Shown: in pieces, positions 8,915 through 16,842 of the stretch
Layout of the letters: every line of letters begins with the position of its first letter
Numbering within the stretch: the stretch's first letter is position 1
Source: an uncultured Burkholderiales bacterium
GTDB lineage: Bacteria; Pseudomonadota; Gammaproteobacteria; Burkholderiales; Burkholderiaceae_D
Assembly: GCA_937872165.1 (NCBI GenBank)
Contig: CALMOR010000037.1
Coordinates: forward strand, 346-25,989
Direction of reading: 5' to 3'
Length of the DNA stretch: 25,644 nt
Notes under the pieces: model-generated
The model's database searches: none
The model's input: only the letters and a program-made list of their open reading frames with translations
Told to the model about the DNA's origin: nothing
Program-made: the position numbers and the translations under genes

Positions 8915-8920
8915 ATTATA
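8915..8920 (-). promoter_or_regulatory. TATAAT -10 element of the symporter gene
   Basis: A perfect TATAAT on the minus strand stands in otherwise extremely GC-rich DNA, 54 bases upstream of the chosen symporter start. That would give a leader of roughly 45-50 bases. No good TTGACA lies 16-18 bases further upstream (the position reads GCGCCC), so the promoter would depend on the -10 alone or on an activator. Confidence 0.4.
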
Positions 8921-8981
8921 GGAGGCGCATCGCGGCCGGGCGCGGCGGACGTGCCGCTTCAGCCGATCCGTCGTGTCGCGC

Positions 8982-10559
8982 TCACCACGGCCAGCGGCCA
9001 TGGATCAGGAAGACCGCGGCGAGCGCGATCAAGACGGTCAGCAGCAGGCCGACGAGGCCGAAGCCGACCTGGATGGCGTGACGCGTGCGGCGCTGCGCGA
9101 CGACGAGCTCGGCCACGACCGACGCGAGCGGCGTCTCGGCCTCGTGGGCCAGCGCGCGATGCAGCAGGCGCGGCATCTGCGGCACGAAGGTGGCGAACTG
9201 CGTGGCCTCCTGCTTCAGTCGATCCCTGAAGCCGCGCCAGCCGAGCTGGTCGCGCATCCAGCGCTCGAGGAAGGGTTGCGCGGTGGCCCACAGGTCGAGC
9301 TCCGGGTCGAGCTCGCGACCGAGACCCTCGATGTTGAGCAGCGTCTTCTGCAGCAGCACCAGCTGCGGCTGGATCTCGACGTTGAAGCGGCGCGAGGTCT
9401 GGAACAGGCGCAGCAGCACCTGGCCGAGCGAGATGCGGGCGAGCGGCAGGTCGAACACCGGCTCGCAGGTCGCGCGGATCGCGGACTCCAGCTCGTCTAC
9501 GCGCGTGCCCTTCGGCACCCAGCCCGACTCGATGTGGAGCACCGCGACGCGCTTGTAGTCGCGCTGGAAGAACGCGAGGAAGTTCTGCGCGAGGTAGTTC
9601 TTGTCGTAGTCGGTCAGCGTGCCGACGATGCCGAAGTCGATCGCGATGTACTTGTTGAAGTCGGCGCCCGAGTCGCCGACGTAGATGTTGCCGGGATGCA
9701 TGTCCGCATGGAAGAAGCCGTGCTTGAAGACCTGCGTGAAGAAGATCTCGACGCCGTCGCGCGACAGCTTCTTCAGGTCGATGCCTGCGGCGCGCAACTG
9801 GTCGATGCGGCCGATCGGGATGCCCGACACGCGCTCCATCACGATCACCTGTTCGCTGCAGTAGTCCCAGAACATCTCGGGCACGTGCAGCAGCTTCGAG
9901 CCGGCGAAGTTGCGGCGCAGCTGGCTGCCGTTGGCGGCCTCGCGCATCAGGTCGAGCTCGTCGTGCAGGTACTTGTCGAACTCGGCGACGACGTCGCGGG
10001 GGCGCAGCCGCTTGCCGTCGGCCGAGATGCGCTCGACGAGACCGGCGAGCGTGCGCAGCAGCGCGAGGTCGCGCCCGATGGCCTCGTGCATGTTGGGCCG
10101 CAGCACCTTGACCGCGACCTCGCGCTGCAGGCCGTTCGCGTCGGCGCGCAGCGTCGCGAAGTGCACCTGCGCGATCGAGGCCGAGGCGACCGGCACGCGC
10201 TCGAAGGTGGCGAAGAGCTCGTCCGGGTTCTTGCCGAGCGACAGGCGGATCTGGCGGATCGCGAGCTCGGAATCGAACGGCGGCACGCGGTCTTGCAGAT
10301 GCGCGAGCTCGTCGGCGAATTCGGCTGGCAAGAGATCGCGACGCGTCGACAGCATCTGGCCGAACTTGACGAAGATCGGGCCGAGCGATTCCAGCGCTTC
10401 GCGTAGCCGCACCGCGCGCGGGGTGGTGAAGTCGCGGCCGAAACGCACGCGGCTGATCGATCGCGACAGGAGCGGACTCGCGATACCGCCCGCGACGATC
10501 TCGTCGAGACCGAAGCGCCAGAGGACACGCGCGATGAAGAGAAGCCGGAAGAGCTGCAT
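8982..10559 (-). CDS. ubiB: UbiB, ubiquinone biosynthesis kinase-like protein
   Basis: The 525-residue member of the ABC1/ADCK atypical kinase family is needed for aerobic ubiquinone synthesis and is thought to act as an ATPase supporting the membrane Ubi complex. It has the KxGQ signature (KFGQMLSTR, K65), the alanine-rich nucleotide loop ASASIAQVH (125-133), the VAIK-like lysine in VAVKVLRP (K151), the catalytic HADMHPGN (284-291) and the metal-binding IDFG (307-310). The C-terminus ends in a hydrophobic membrane segment (about 495-519), as in E. coli UbiB. Length is normal. It is the last gene of the DUF971-ubiE-ubiJ-ubiB run, 100 bases after ubiJ. Confidence 0.96.
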   Translation of the reverse strand: MQLFRLLFIARVLWRFGLDEIVAGGIASPLLSRSISRVRFGRDFTTPRAVRLREALESLGPIFVKFGQMLSTRRDLLPAEFADELAHLQDRVPPFDSELAIRQIRLSLGKNPDELFATFERVPVASASIAQVHFATLRADANGLQREVAVKVLRPNMHEAIGRDLALLRTLAGLVERISADGKRLRPRDVVAEFDKYLHDELDLMREAANGSQLRRNFAGSKLLHVPEMFWDYCSEQVIVMERVSGIPIGRIDQLRAAGIDLKKLSRDGVEIFFTQVFKHGFFHADMHPGNIYVGDSGADFNKYIAIDFGIVGTLTDYDKNYLAQNFLAFFQRDYKRVAVLHIESGWVPKGTRVDELESAIRATCEPVFDLPLARISLGQVLLRLFQTSRRFNVEIQPQLVLLQKTLLNIEGLGRELDPELDLWATAQPFLERWMRDQLGWRGFRDRLKQEATQFATFVPQMPRLLHRALAHEAETPLASVVAELVVAQRRTRHAIQVGFGLVGLLLTVLIALAAVFLIHGRWPW

Positions 10560-10659
10560 CAGGACCGGTTGCGGACAGTGCGCCGACGACGGTCGCGGCG
10601 GATCGACCCGCGTGCGACGCGGGCGACGGAAAGGATCAACGAAGCATCGAAGATGCGGC

Positions 10660-11286
10660 TCAGCGTACGGCCGGCGCGAGCCGATCGGCCCGCTTCTCGA
10701 GACGGGCGAGATCGTCGCGCAACTGCCGGACGCCGTCGGCGAGTCTCTGCACCGCGCGCGGCCGGACGAGCTGCGGGTTCTCTTCGAGCAGGTACTCCGA
10801 GAAGCCGCTGGCCGCCCGTTCGCCGGTGCGCGCGACTTCGCCCGAAGCGGCCCGGGCCGCGCTCACGAGGCGGTGCGAGGCCGCGTCGCCGACGATCTTC
10901 GACAGATCCTCTTCGACGTTCCACCGAAGATTCTTCGCGAGCAGCGAGACGGCCTGCGCGAAGTCCGCATCGCCGTCGACCCGCAGATCCCGCAGGACCG
11001 CATCGCTTCCTCCGGCGAGCAGCCGCGGCAGCGCAGAGTACGGCAACGTCACCGTGGTGTCCGCGACGTCGCTCGACGGGCCTCGGACGACCGAAGCATC
11101 GGGAGCGACGACGAGACGGATCGTGAACGGCCGGACCACGACGTGCAGGGTCTTGCCGACATGCGGGACGAGTTGCGTGCGCGCCCATGGCTCGGCGGCC
11201 AGCAGATGATTGATCGCGGCCGGCAACGCATCGAGCGGATTGGGCAGCAACGGCAGCGGCGGGCGGGAGAAGACGGTCGACGACAT
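10660..11286 (-). CDS. ubiJ: UbiJ, SCP2-like ubiquinone biosynthesis accessory factor
   Basis: The 208-residue protein lies between ubiE and ubiB, the conserved position of UbiJ. The N-terminal half (about 15-120) has the SCP2 lipid-binding pattern: NHLLAAEPWARTQLVPHVGK, beta segments HVVVRPFTIRLVV, and VTLPYSALPRLLAGG followed by LRDLRVDGDADFAQAVSLLA. The C-terminal half is helical and charged, ending VRQLRDDLARLEKRADRL, a likely coiled coil for contact with a UbiK-type partner. UbiJ organises the soluble Ubi complex and binds ubiquinone intermediates. ATG 11286 is preferred over the upstream ATG 11331 because the added residues are not family-like. No clear Shine-Dalgarno is visible. Identification rests on pattern plus gene order. 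Confidence 0.88.
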   Translation of the reverse strand: MSSTVFSRPPLPLLPNPLDALPAAINHLLAAEPWARTQLVPHVGKTLHVVVRPFTIRLVVAPDASVVRGPSSDVADTTVTLPYSALPRLLAGGSDAVLRDLRVDGDADFAQAVSLLAKNLRWNVEEDLSKIVGDAASHRLVSAARAASGEVARTGERAASGFSEYLLEENPQLVRPRAVQRLADGVRQLRDDLARLEKRADRLAPAVR

Positions 11287-11349
11287 CGCGGAAGAATAGC
11301 AGCGGGGCGGAGCGAAGAAGGATGGAGCCACGACGCGGCACGAGGCCGC

Positions 11350-12135
11350 TCAGAGCCGCACGCCCTCGTGCAACGCGACCACGCCCGCGCTGAGGTTGAA
11401 GACCTGCACGCGCGCGAAGCCCGCCGACGTCAGCATCCCGGCGAGCAGGGCCTGATCGGGATGCATGCGGATCGACTCGGCCAGATAGCGATAGCTGTCC
11501 GCATCGCCCGCGATGCGTTTGCCGAGCCACGGCAGGACCCTCAACGAGTACGCGTCGTACAGCGGGGCGAGCGGCTTCCATACCTTCGAGAACTCGAGGA
11601 CGAGGAGCTTGCCGCCGGGCTTCAGCACGCGATGCATCTCGACCAGCGCGCGGTCCTTGCGCGTCATGTTGCGCAAACCGAAGGCGACGGTGACGCGATC
11701 GAAATGGGCGTCGGGGAACGGCAGATGCTCGGCGTCCGCGAGCGCCGTCGGCAGCATCAGCCCCGCATCGAGCAGGCGGTCGCGGCCGACGGTCAGCATC
11801 GACTCGTTGATGTCGGTCAGCCACACCTCGCCGTTCGGACCGGCGCGCTTCGCCATCGCCTTCGCTAGGTCGCCCGTGCCGCCGGCGATGTCGAGCACGC
11901 GCATGCCGGGACGGATCGCGGCGCGACCGATCGTGAAGGCCTTCCAGACGCGGTGGAGGCCGCCCGACATCACGTCGTTCATCACGTCGTACTTGCGCGC
12001 GACGGAGTGGAAGACCTCCGCGACGCGCCCGGCCTTGAGCTCTTCGGAGACGGTCTCGAAACCGAAATGGGTCCGGCCGTCCGAGGACGCGTCGCCGGCC
12101 GCGGACGCATCGTCCGCTTCGTCGCCTCGGCCCAT
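11350..12135 (-). CDS. ubiE: UbiE, ubiquinone/menaquinone C-methyltransferase
   Basis: The 261-residue S-adenosylmethionine-dependent enzyme methylates the quinone ring carbon in ubiquinone synthesis (and demethylmenaquinone where present). The UbiE signature YDVMNDVMSGGLHRVWK is at about 49-65, the SAM glycine-rich loop VLDIAGGTGDLA at 80-91, and the later signature RVLKPGGKLLVLEFSK is intact. The first 22 residues are a polar Gly/Asp/Ala tail longer than in E. coli UbiE; FGFETVS (24-30) resembles the normal beginning. The start lies one base after the DUF971 stop, so the two are very probably co-transcribed and coupled. Confidence 0.96.
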   Translation of the reverse strand: MGRGDEADDASAAGDASSDGRTHFGFETVSEELKAGRVAEVFHSVARKYDVMNDVMSGGLHRVWKAFTIGRAAIRPGMRVLDIAGGTGDLAKAMAKRAGPNGEVWLTDINESMLTVGRDRLLDAGLMLPTALADAEHLPFPDAHFDRVTVAFGLRNMTRKDRALVEMHRVLKPGGKLLVLEFSKVWKPLAPLYDAYSLRVLPWLGKRIAGDADSYRYLAESIRMHPDQALLAGMLTSAGFARVQVFNLSAGVVALHEGVRL

Positions 12136-12136
12136 G

Positions 12137-12583
12137 TCAGGTGCGGCGCGCCTCGGTGACGTCGGGCGTCGCGGCGTCGGACGGCCTCGCGTCCGGGCCG
12201 TCCCTGCTCTCGCCGGCCTCGGCGAGCTTGCGCAGATAGGTCGCCCACAGCGCGTCGTGGCCGCGACCCAGGTCTCTCAGATAGGCCCACGTGAAGATGC
12301 CGCTGTCGTGGCCGTCGGAGAAGACCGGCTTCACCGCGTAGTGACCGATCGGTTCGATTGCGGTGATGGCGACGTCGCGCTTGCCGACCTGCAGCACTTC
12401 CTGGCCGGGCCCGTGGCCCTGCACCGCGGCCGATGGCGAATGGACCCTAAGGAACTCGAACGGGAGGCTGTAACGCTCGTCGCCGAAGGCGACCTCGAGG
12501 CGGCGCGACTGCCGATGGACGATGATCTCCGTGGGCGGATCGATCTTCGCGGACGACGAGGAGACGGACGAAGGCAGGGACAT
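12137..12583 (-). CDS. DUF971 domain protein
   Basis: The 148-residue cytoplasmic protein carries a DUF971 domain (the gamma-butyrobetaine-hydroxylase N-terminal-like fold) at about 15-115. Landmarks are PTEIIVHRQSRRLEVAFGD, YSLPFEFLRVHSPSAAVQG, ITAIEPIGHYAVKPVFSDGH and SGIFTWAYLRDLG. The C-terminal 35 residues are low complexity and rich in Asp, Ala, Pro and Arg. A DUF971 gene directly before ubiE is a recurrent betaproteobacterial arrangement, suggesting a role linked to quinone synthesis or iron-sulfur handling, but its biochemical function is not established. It is the first gene of the operon, divergent from phoB with 145 bases between starts. Confidence 0.88.
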   Translation of the reverse strand: MSLPSSVSSSSAKIDPPTEIIVHRQSRRLEVAFGDERYSLPFEFLRVHSPSAAVQGHGPGQEVLQVGKRDVAITAIEPIGHYAVKPVFSDGHDSGIFTWAYLRDLGRGHDALWATYLRKLAEAGESRDGPDARPSDAATPDVTEARRT

Positions 12584-12631
12584 GGAGCGTCGAGTTTAGC
12601 GTACGGCCCGACGCGGCCGGGTCGTCGGGGA

Positions 12632-12665
12632 ATGTCACTGCCGCGTCATAGAATCGTCTTATTGT
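12632..12665 (+). promoter_or_regulatory. Pho box and -10 region of phoB
   Basis: ATGTCACTGCCGCGTCAT (12632-12649) matches the PhoB site CTGTCAT-nnnn-CTGTCAT in its two cores, TGTCA and GTCAT, with the proper 11-base repeat period. Ten bases downstream is TATTGT (12660-12665), four of six matches to TATAAT, at the spacing usual when a Pho box replaces the -35. Transcription would start near 12672, about 57 bases before phoB. GAGG at 12719-12722 is the ribosome site. The arrangement predicts autoregulation of phoBR by phosphate starvation. The sites are read from sequence; the regulation is inferred. Confidence 0.6.
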
Positions 12666-12728
12666 CCGCGGCTGCACTGAGAGCCTGCCCTGCTCGCAGC
12701 GCACCGACCCAGACTTCCGAGGCCCACG

Positions 12729-13451
12729 ATGCCCAGCACGATACTCGTCGTCGAGGACGAACCCGCGATCCAGGAACTGATCGCCGTCAACCTCTCCTTC
12801 GCCGGACACAAGGTCTTGCGCGCGGCGACCGCCGAGCAGGCGACGACGCTGGTGCGTGCGGAACTGCCCGACCTCGTGCTGCTCGACTGGATGCTGCCGG
12901 GCGCGTCGGGCGTCCAGTTCGCGAAGCAGCTGCGCGGCGACGAACGCACGCGCGACGTGCCGATCATCATGCTGACCGCGCGCTCGAACGAGGCCGACAA
13001 GGTCGACGGCCTCGAAGCGGGCGCCGACGACTACGTCACCAAGCCGTTCTCGCCGAAGGAGCTGATGGCCCGCATCAAGGCGGTCCTGCGACGGCGCGCG
13101 CCGCAGCTCACCGACGACCTCGTCGACATCGGCGGCCTCGTGCTCGATCCCGCCACGCACCGCCTCTCGGGAACGGCGCCCGACGGCGGCCGCCGCACGC
13201 TCGAGATCGGACCCACCGAGTTCCGCCTGCTGCACTTCTTCATGACCCACCCCGAGCGCGTCTACTCGCGCGCGCAACTGCTCGACCAGGTCTGGGGCGA
13301 CCACGTGTTCCTCGAAGAGCGCACCGTCGACGTCCACATCCGACGGCTGCGCCACGCGCTCTCGCCCACCGGTCACGAGAATCTCGTCGAGACGGTGCGG
13401 GGCAGCGGCTATCGCTTCTCGGTCGCGGAGCAGAAGCTGGCCGTCGTCTGA
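12729..13451 (+). CDS. phoB: PhoB, phosphate regulon response regulator
   Basis: The 240-residue OmpR/PhoB-type transcription factor has an N-terminal receiver with acidic pocket E9-D10, phospho-acceptor D53 (in LLDWMLP), T83 and K105 (in TKPFSPKEL). Its C-terminal winged-helix DNA-binding domain spans about 130-232 and has the recognition region ERTVDVHIRRLRHAL and the wing end RGSGYRFS. The sequence around D53 (LDWMLPG) and the downstream order with phoR support PhoB over other OmpR-type regulators. When phosphorylated by PhoR under phosphate limitation it binds Pho boxes, including the likely one in front of its own gene. No pst or phoU genes lie in the window. GAGG precedes the ATG by six bases. 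Confidence 0.95.
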   Translation: MPSTILVVEDEPAIQELIAVNLSFAGHKVLRAATAEQATTLVRAELPDLVLLDWMLPGASGVQFAKQLRGDERTRDVPIIMLTARSNEADKVDGLEAGADDYVTKPFSPKELMARIKAVLRRRAPQLTDDLVDIGGLVLDPATHRLSGTAPDGGRRTLEIGPTEFRLLHFFMTHPERVYSRAQLLDQVWGDHVFLEERTVDVHIRRLRHALSPTGHENLVETVRGSGYRFSVAEQKLAVV

Positions 13452-13563
13452 ACGTCGCCCGACGCCCCCGGACGGCGCGCTAAGATTCGCGCTCGCGACG
13501 GCACCCGGTCGATCGATGGCCGGTCCGGCGCGCATTCTTCCTCGACGCGACGCGTCCGATCGC

Positions 13564-14943
13564 ATGAATCCTGTCTGGGTCAGGACGTTCACCTTCATCG
13601 GCCTGGTCGCGGTCGGCATGCTCGCCGTGCGCGTGCTGTCGGACTGGACCACGGCGTTCGCGTTCGTCGCGGTCACGCTGACGCTGCGCTACCTGCGCGA
13701 CGCGATCCATCTGCGCAACCTGTCGCGCTGGTCGCGGCAGGAACTCGGCGCGACGCTGCCGCGATCGTCGGGTGCCTGGGAAGAGCTCTACGCGCAGCTC
13801 TATCACCGGGGCCGCGCGCGCCAGCGCGAACACGCCGAACTCACCGCCGCGCTGGTCAGCTTCCGCGGCGCCGCGCAGGCCCTGCCCGACGGGGTCGTCA
13901 CGCTCAACGCGCAGAACCAGATCGTGTGGTGCAACCCGCAGGCCGAGCAGCATCTCAACCTCAGCCTCGCCAAGGACATCGGGCAGAACATCGTCAACCT
14001 AGTCCGCGCGCCGGACTTCCTCGACTACATCTCTCGCGGCGAATGGGACAAGCCGGTGCAACTGCGCATGCGGCATCCCGGCCAACGCGCCGAACGCGTG
14101 CTGTCGCTCCACCTGCTGACCTACGGCTTCTCGCAGAAGCTGCTGCTGTCGCGCGACATCACGCGCTTCGAGAAGCTGGAGACCACGCGGCGCGACTTCG
14201 TGGCCAACGTGTCGCACGAGCTGAAGACGCCGCTGACCGTGCTGGCCGGCTTCCTCGAGACCATCGCCGAGTCGGACGTGACGATCGCGCAGAGGACGCA
14301 GTACATGGCGCTGATGCGCGAACAGGCCGAACGCATGAAGCACCTGGTCGACGACCTGCTGACGCTCTCCGCGCTCGAAGCGACGACCGGTCCGCGCGAG
14401 GACACGGTCGACACGGACGCCCTCTTCGCCCGCATCGAGGAGACGGCCCGCCAACTGTCGAACGGCGAGCATGCGATCTCGTTCGACATCGAGCCGGGCA
14501 TCGCCGTGCTCGGCTCCGAGGTGGAGTTGCGCAGCGCCTTCACGAACCTCGTCACCAACGCGATCCGCTACACGCCCGAGCACGGCCGCATCGACGTGCG
14601 CTGGCATCGACACGACGACGGCGGCGCATCGCTCGTGGTGACCGATACCGGCATCGGCATCCAGGCCCAGCACCTGCCTCGGCTGACCGAGCGCTTCTAT
14701 CGTGTCGATCGTGGCCGGTCGCGGCAGTCCGGCGGCACGGGGCTCGGGCTCGCGATCGTCAAGCACGTGCTGACGCGGCATCAGGGCGCGCTCGCGATCA
14801 CGAGCGAGGTGGGCAGCGGCAGCCGCTTCGCGGCCACGTTGCCTTCGGGCCGCATCGTCGACCGCGTGACGTCGGACGACGTCGAAGCCGATTCAGGCGA
14901 ACGTCACGGCGTGCCCGCCGGCGAGGCGGTCACAGCGGAGTGA
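13564..14943 (+). CDS. phoR: PhoR, phosphate regulon sensor histidine kinase
   Basis: The 459-residue inner-membrane sensor kinase is the partner of PhoB. Two short hydrophobic segments (about 9-24 and 30-42) anchor it without a large periplasmic domain, as in E. coli PhoR. A PAS domain follows (LPDGVVTLNAQNQIVWCNP, from 107). The HisKA box DFVANVSHELKTPLTVLAGF has phospho-accepting H218. The ATPase part shows the N box (LVTNAIRYTPEHG), VTDTGIGI and GGTGLGLAIVKHV. ATG 13564 is preferred to ATG 13516 because the extra 16 residues are polar and precede the first helix; neither has a clear ribosome site. It lies 112 bases after phoB and ends 14 bases inside the opposing gene. Confidence 0.93.
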   Translation: MNPVWVRTFTFIGLVAVGMLAVRVLSDWTTAFAFVAVTLTLRYLRDAIHLRNLSRWSRQELGATLPRSSGAWEELYAQLYHRGRARQREHAELTAALVSFRGAAQALPDGVVTLNAQNQIVWCNPQAEQHLNLSLAKDIGQNIVNLVRAPDFLDYISRGEWDKPVQLRMRHPGQRAERVLSLHLLTYGFSQKLLLSRDITRFEKLETTRRDFVANVSHELKTPLTVLAGFLETIAESDVTIAQRTQYMALMREQAERMKHLVDDLLTLSALEATTGPREDTVDTDALFARIEETARQLSNGEHAISFDIEPGIAVLGSEVELRSAFTNLVTNAIRYTPEHGRIDVRWHRHDDGGASLVVTDTGIGIQAQHLPRLTERFYRVDRGRSRQSGGTGLGLAIVKHVLTRHQGALAITSEVGSGSRFAATLPSGRIVDRVTSDDVEADSGERHGVPAGEAVTAE

Positions 14944-16744
14944 AGCGGACGAGGTCGAAGTCCGACCCGCGCATCGTCAGCTCCTCGAGGCGGAGGACCG
15001 CCAGCATGCCGTGACGAACGGCCTTGACGAGACGCTGCGGGCGGAAGCTCGAATGAGGAACGATCAGGCCGTAGTCCCGCGGCGAGGCGCGGACCGGGTC
15101 CCAGCCTTCCCTGTCTTCGTTCGACAGCAGATTGGTCCGCAGACGCGAGTCGCCGGAGCGGGCGGGGAGCGTCGCGGCCCGCACGACCCGCGACTGCGCG
15201 GCCTCCGTGCGCGGCACGAGCAGGAAGGCACCCTCGACATCGACCTCGTCGATCGACGCGACGAGAGGATGCGGCACGCCGGGCGCGAGCCGCACGCGAA
15301 CGATGTGCGCACCGCTCTGCCTGACGCTGCCGTCGTCGCCGTCCACTTCGACCGCGGTGGCCTGCACCGCCTCGACCCAGCCGATCAGGAACGGCGCGTC
15401 CTGCTCGGAGGAGCCGACCTTCAGGCCCACCAGACGTTGCAGTCCGATGCGGGGCCGGCCGTGCTTGCGGATGCAGCGGAACGCATCGGCCGCCTCGGCG
15501 ACCAGCGTCCAGGTCTCGGCGCGGGCGAGCATCTGATCGATGCGTTCGGCCTCGACGACTTCGCGCGGACGCGTGATGCCGCCGTGGTTGTGACGCTGAT
15601 AGGCATACGGGCTCTGCGTGCCGCGAGCAGCGCCCGCCTTGTCGCCGGAGATCGCTTCACGGCCGTTGAGGCCGACGACCGCCATCACCGCGACGCCGCG
15701 CGCACTGGCACGCCACCCGCGATCGGGCGAGTCGATGTCGGCCGGCGACACCGCGCCCCAGCGCTGCCTCAGGTAGACCAGCAGATCCCGTGCCGCCTGG
15801 GGCCGCAGACCGTCGCCGATGCCGACCTCGCGCGGCGACTTGCCTCCGGCCAGCGCCTCGAGCCGCTTGTCGATCGACTGCAGCGCGCTCTGCGTGTCGA
15901 AGCGCACGACGTAGCTGCCGAGGATCGCGCTCGGGCCGGGATTGGCCACCGGCCGGGCGGGGGACGTGCCGGCGTCGTTGCGACGTTCGAGACGAAATCC
16001 CATCTTGGTCGACCATCGCTGGGCGGCCATGCGCACGACCTCGAACTCGGCGGAACTGCGCGCGGCGGGATCGGCCAGCGCGATCATCACCGGCAACACG
16101 AACGCCGAGCGGCAGGTACGGGTCTGCGACAGGCGCAGCGCGTCGACCACCTCGACGTCCTGGCAGTCGAGGTCGCGGACCAGCTGACCGAGCACGCAAT
16201 GGCGTTCCCACATCGCCGAAGGGACGGGCCAGCGTGCACGCTGGATGCTCAGCATCAGCTGCGCATCGACGTCGAGCGCCCGATGCAGAGCGCCGATGCC
16301 CGACACGAAGGCGTTGGCGGCCGTCGTGCCGATGTCGGACGCAGGGTCGTCGGGTGCCGCCTGCGAGCGGGGCAGTTGCGACACGAGCCAGGCGTACACG
16401 TCGCGCAGCGCCTGCGCCGCATGGACCGATGCCCAGAAGTGGCCGACGAACTCCTCGTCGAGCGGCAACGTCGCGAAGCGATCCTCGCGCGCACGCTCGC
16501 CCAGCGTCGTCAGCAGCACGGCGCGGATCCGTTCGGCGATGGCGAACTTGAGTTGCGGCTCGAGCGCAGCGGAACCGTCCTGCACGCCGCTGGCGCCGAG
16601 CGCGTTCAGGACCTCGGTGATCTCGGCGAGGTTCTGGATGCTGGCCGGCTGCGACATGCCGGACAGCCAGGCCTTCGCCGCGGCGCCGTCGACGATGCGG
16701 ACCTTCTTGTCGACGGAGGATTCGCTGCGCGTGAATCGGAGCAT
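14930..16744 (-). CDS. Conserved hypothetical protein, 604 residues, function unknown
   Basis: No named domain is obvious. It has no signal peptide or membrane helix and is probably cytoplasmic. Residues about 30-240 are helix-rich: LAEITEVLNALGASG, KFAIAERIRAVLLTTLGE, and SIQRARWPVPSAMWERHCVL preceding a pattern like helical-repeat proteins. Residues about 385-560 are beta-rich: QRHNHGGITR, RIGLQRLVGLKVG, PFLIGWVEAV, VDVEGAFLLVP. The last segment LRLEELTMRGSDFDLVRFTPL resembles the end of large betaproteobacterial hypotheticals that finish in a PilZ-like barrel. NHGGI may correspond to the PilZ N-x-S-x-x-G turn, but the arginine motif is not recognisable, so cyclic-di-GMP binding is a guess. 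It overlaps phoR tail to tail and has no operon partner. That it is a real gene is clear from its codon bias and composition. Confidence 0.75.
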   Translation of the reverse strand: MLRFTRSESSVDKKVRIVDGAAAKAWLSGMSQPASIQNLAEITEVLNALGASGVQDGSAALEPQLKFAIAERIRAVLLTTLGERAREDRFATLPLDEEFVGHFWASVHAAQALRDVYAWLVSQLPRSQAAPDDPASDIGTTAANAFVSGIGALHRALDVDAQLMLSIQRARWPVPSAMWERHCVLGQLVRDLDCQDVEVVDALRLSQTRTCRSAFVLPVMIALADPAARSSAEFEVVRMAAQRWSTKMGFRLERRNDAGTSPARPVANPGPSAILGSYVVRFDTQSALQSIDKRLEALAGGKSPREVGIGDGLRPQAARDLLVYLRQRWGAVSPADIDSPDRGWRASARGVAVMAVVGLNGREAISGDKAGAARGTQSPYAYQRHNHGGITRPREVVEAERIDQMLARAETWTLVAEAADAFRCIRKHGRPRIGLQRLVGLKVGSSEQDAPFLIGWVEAVQATAVEVDGDDGSVRQSGAHIVRVRLAPGVPHPLVASIDEVDVEGAFLLVPRTEAAQSRVVRAATLPARSGDSRLRTNLLSNEDREGWDPVRASPRDYGLIVPHSSFRPQRLVKAVRHGMLAVLRLEELTMRGSDFDLVRFTPL

Positions 16745-16820
16745 GTCTCGGTGAGGGCGGCGCGTCTAAACGGGCGATTGTGCCTGCGTTCGCGACGACC
16801 GACCCGCCGTTCGGCCGCCT

Positions 16821-16841
16821 CCCGCGATCGCCTGTCGCGGG
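16821..16841 (-). terminator. Hairpin directly after the oxidoreductase stop
   Basis: CCCGCGA and TCGCGGG form a perfect seven-base stem around a seven-base loop, one base beyond the stop codon of the large oxidoreductase. There is no T-run after it on the minus strand, so it is at best a weak or Rho-assisted terminator, or an mRNA 3'-end stabiliser. Confidence 0.33.
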
Positions 16842-16842
16842 T

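Noticed and set aside
10644..10656. GCATC-GAA-GATGC hairpin between ubiJ and ubiB as a terminator
   Set aside because: The five-base stem without a T-run is too short, and termination there would cut ubiB off from its operon.
13516..13563. Upstream ATG 13516 as the phoR start
   Set aside because: It has no ribosome site and adds a charged segment before the first membrane helix; ATG 13564 fits family beginnings better.
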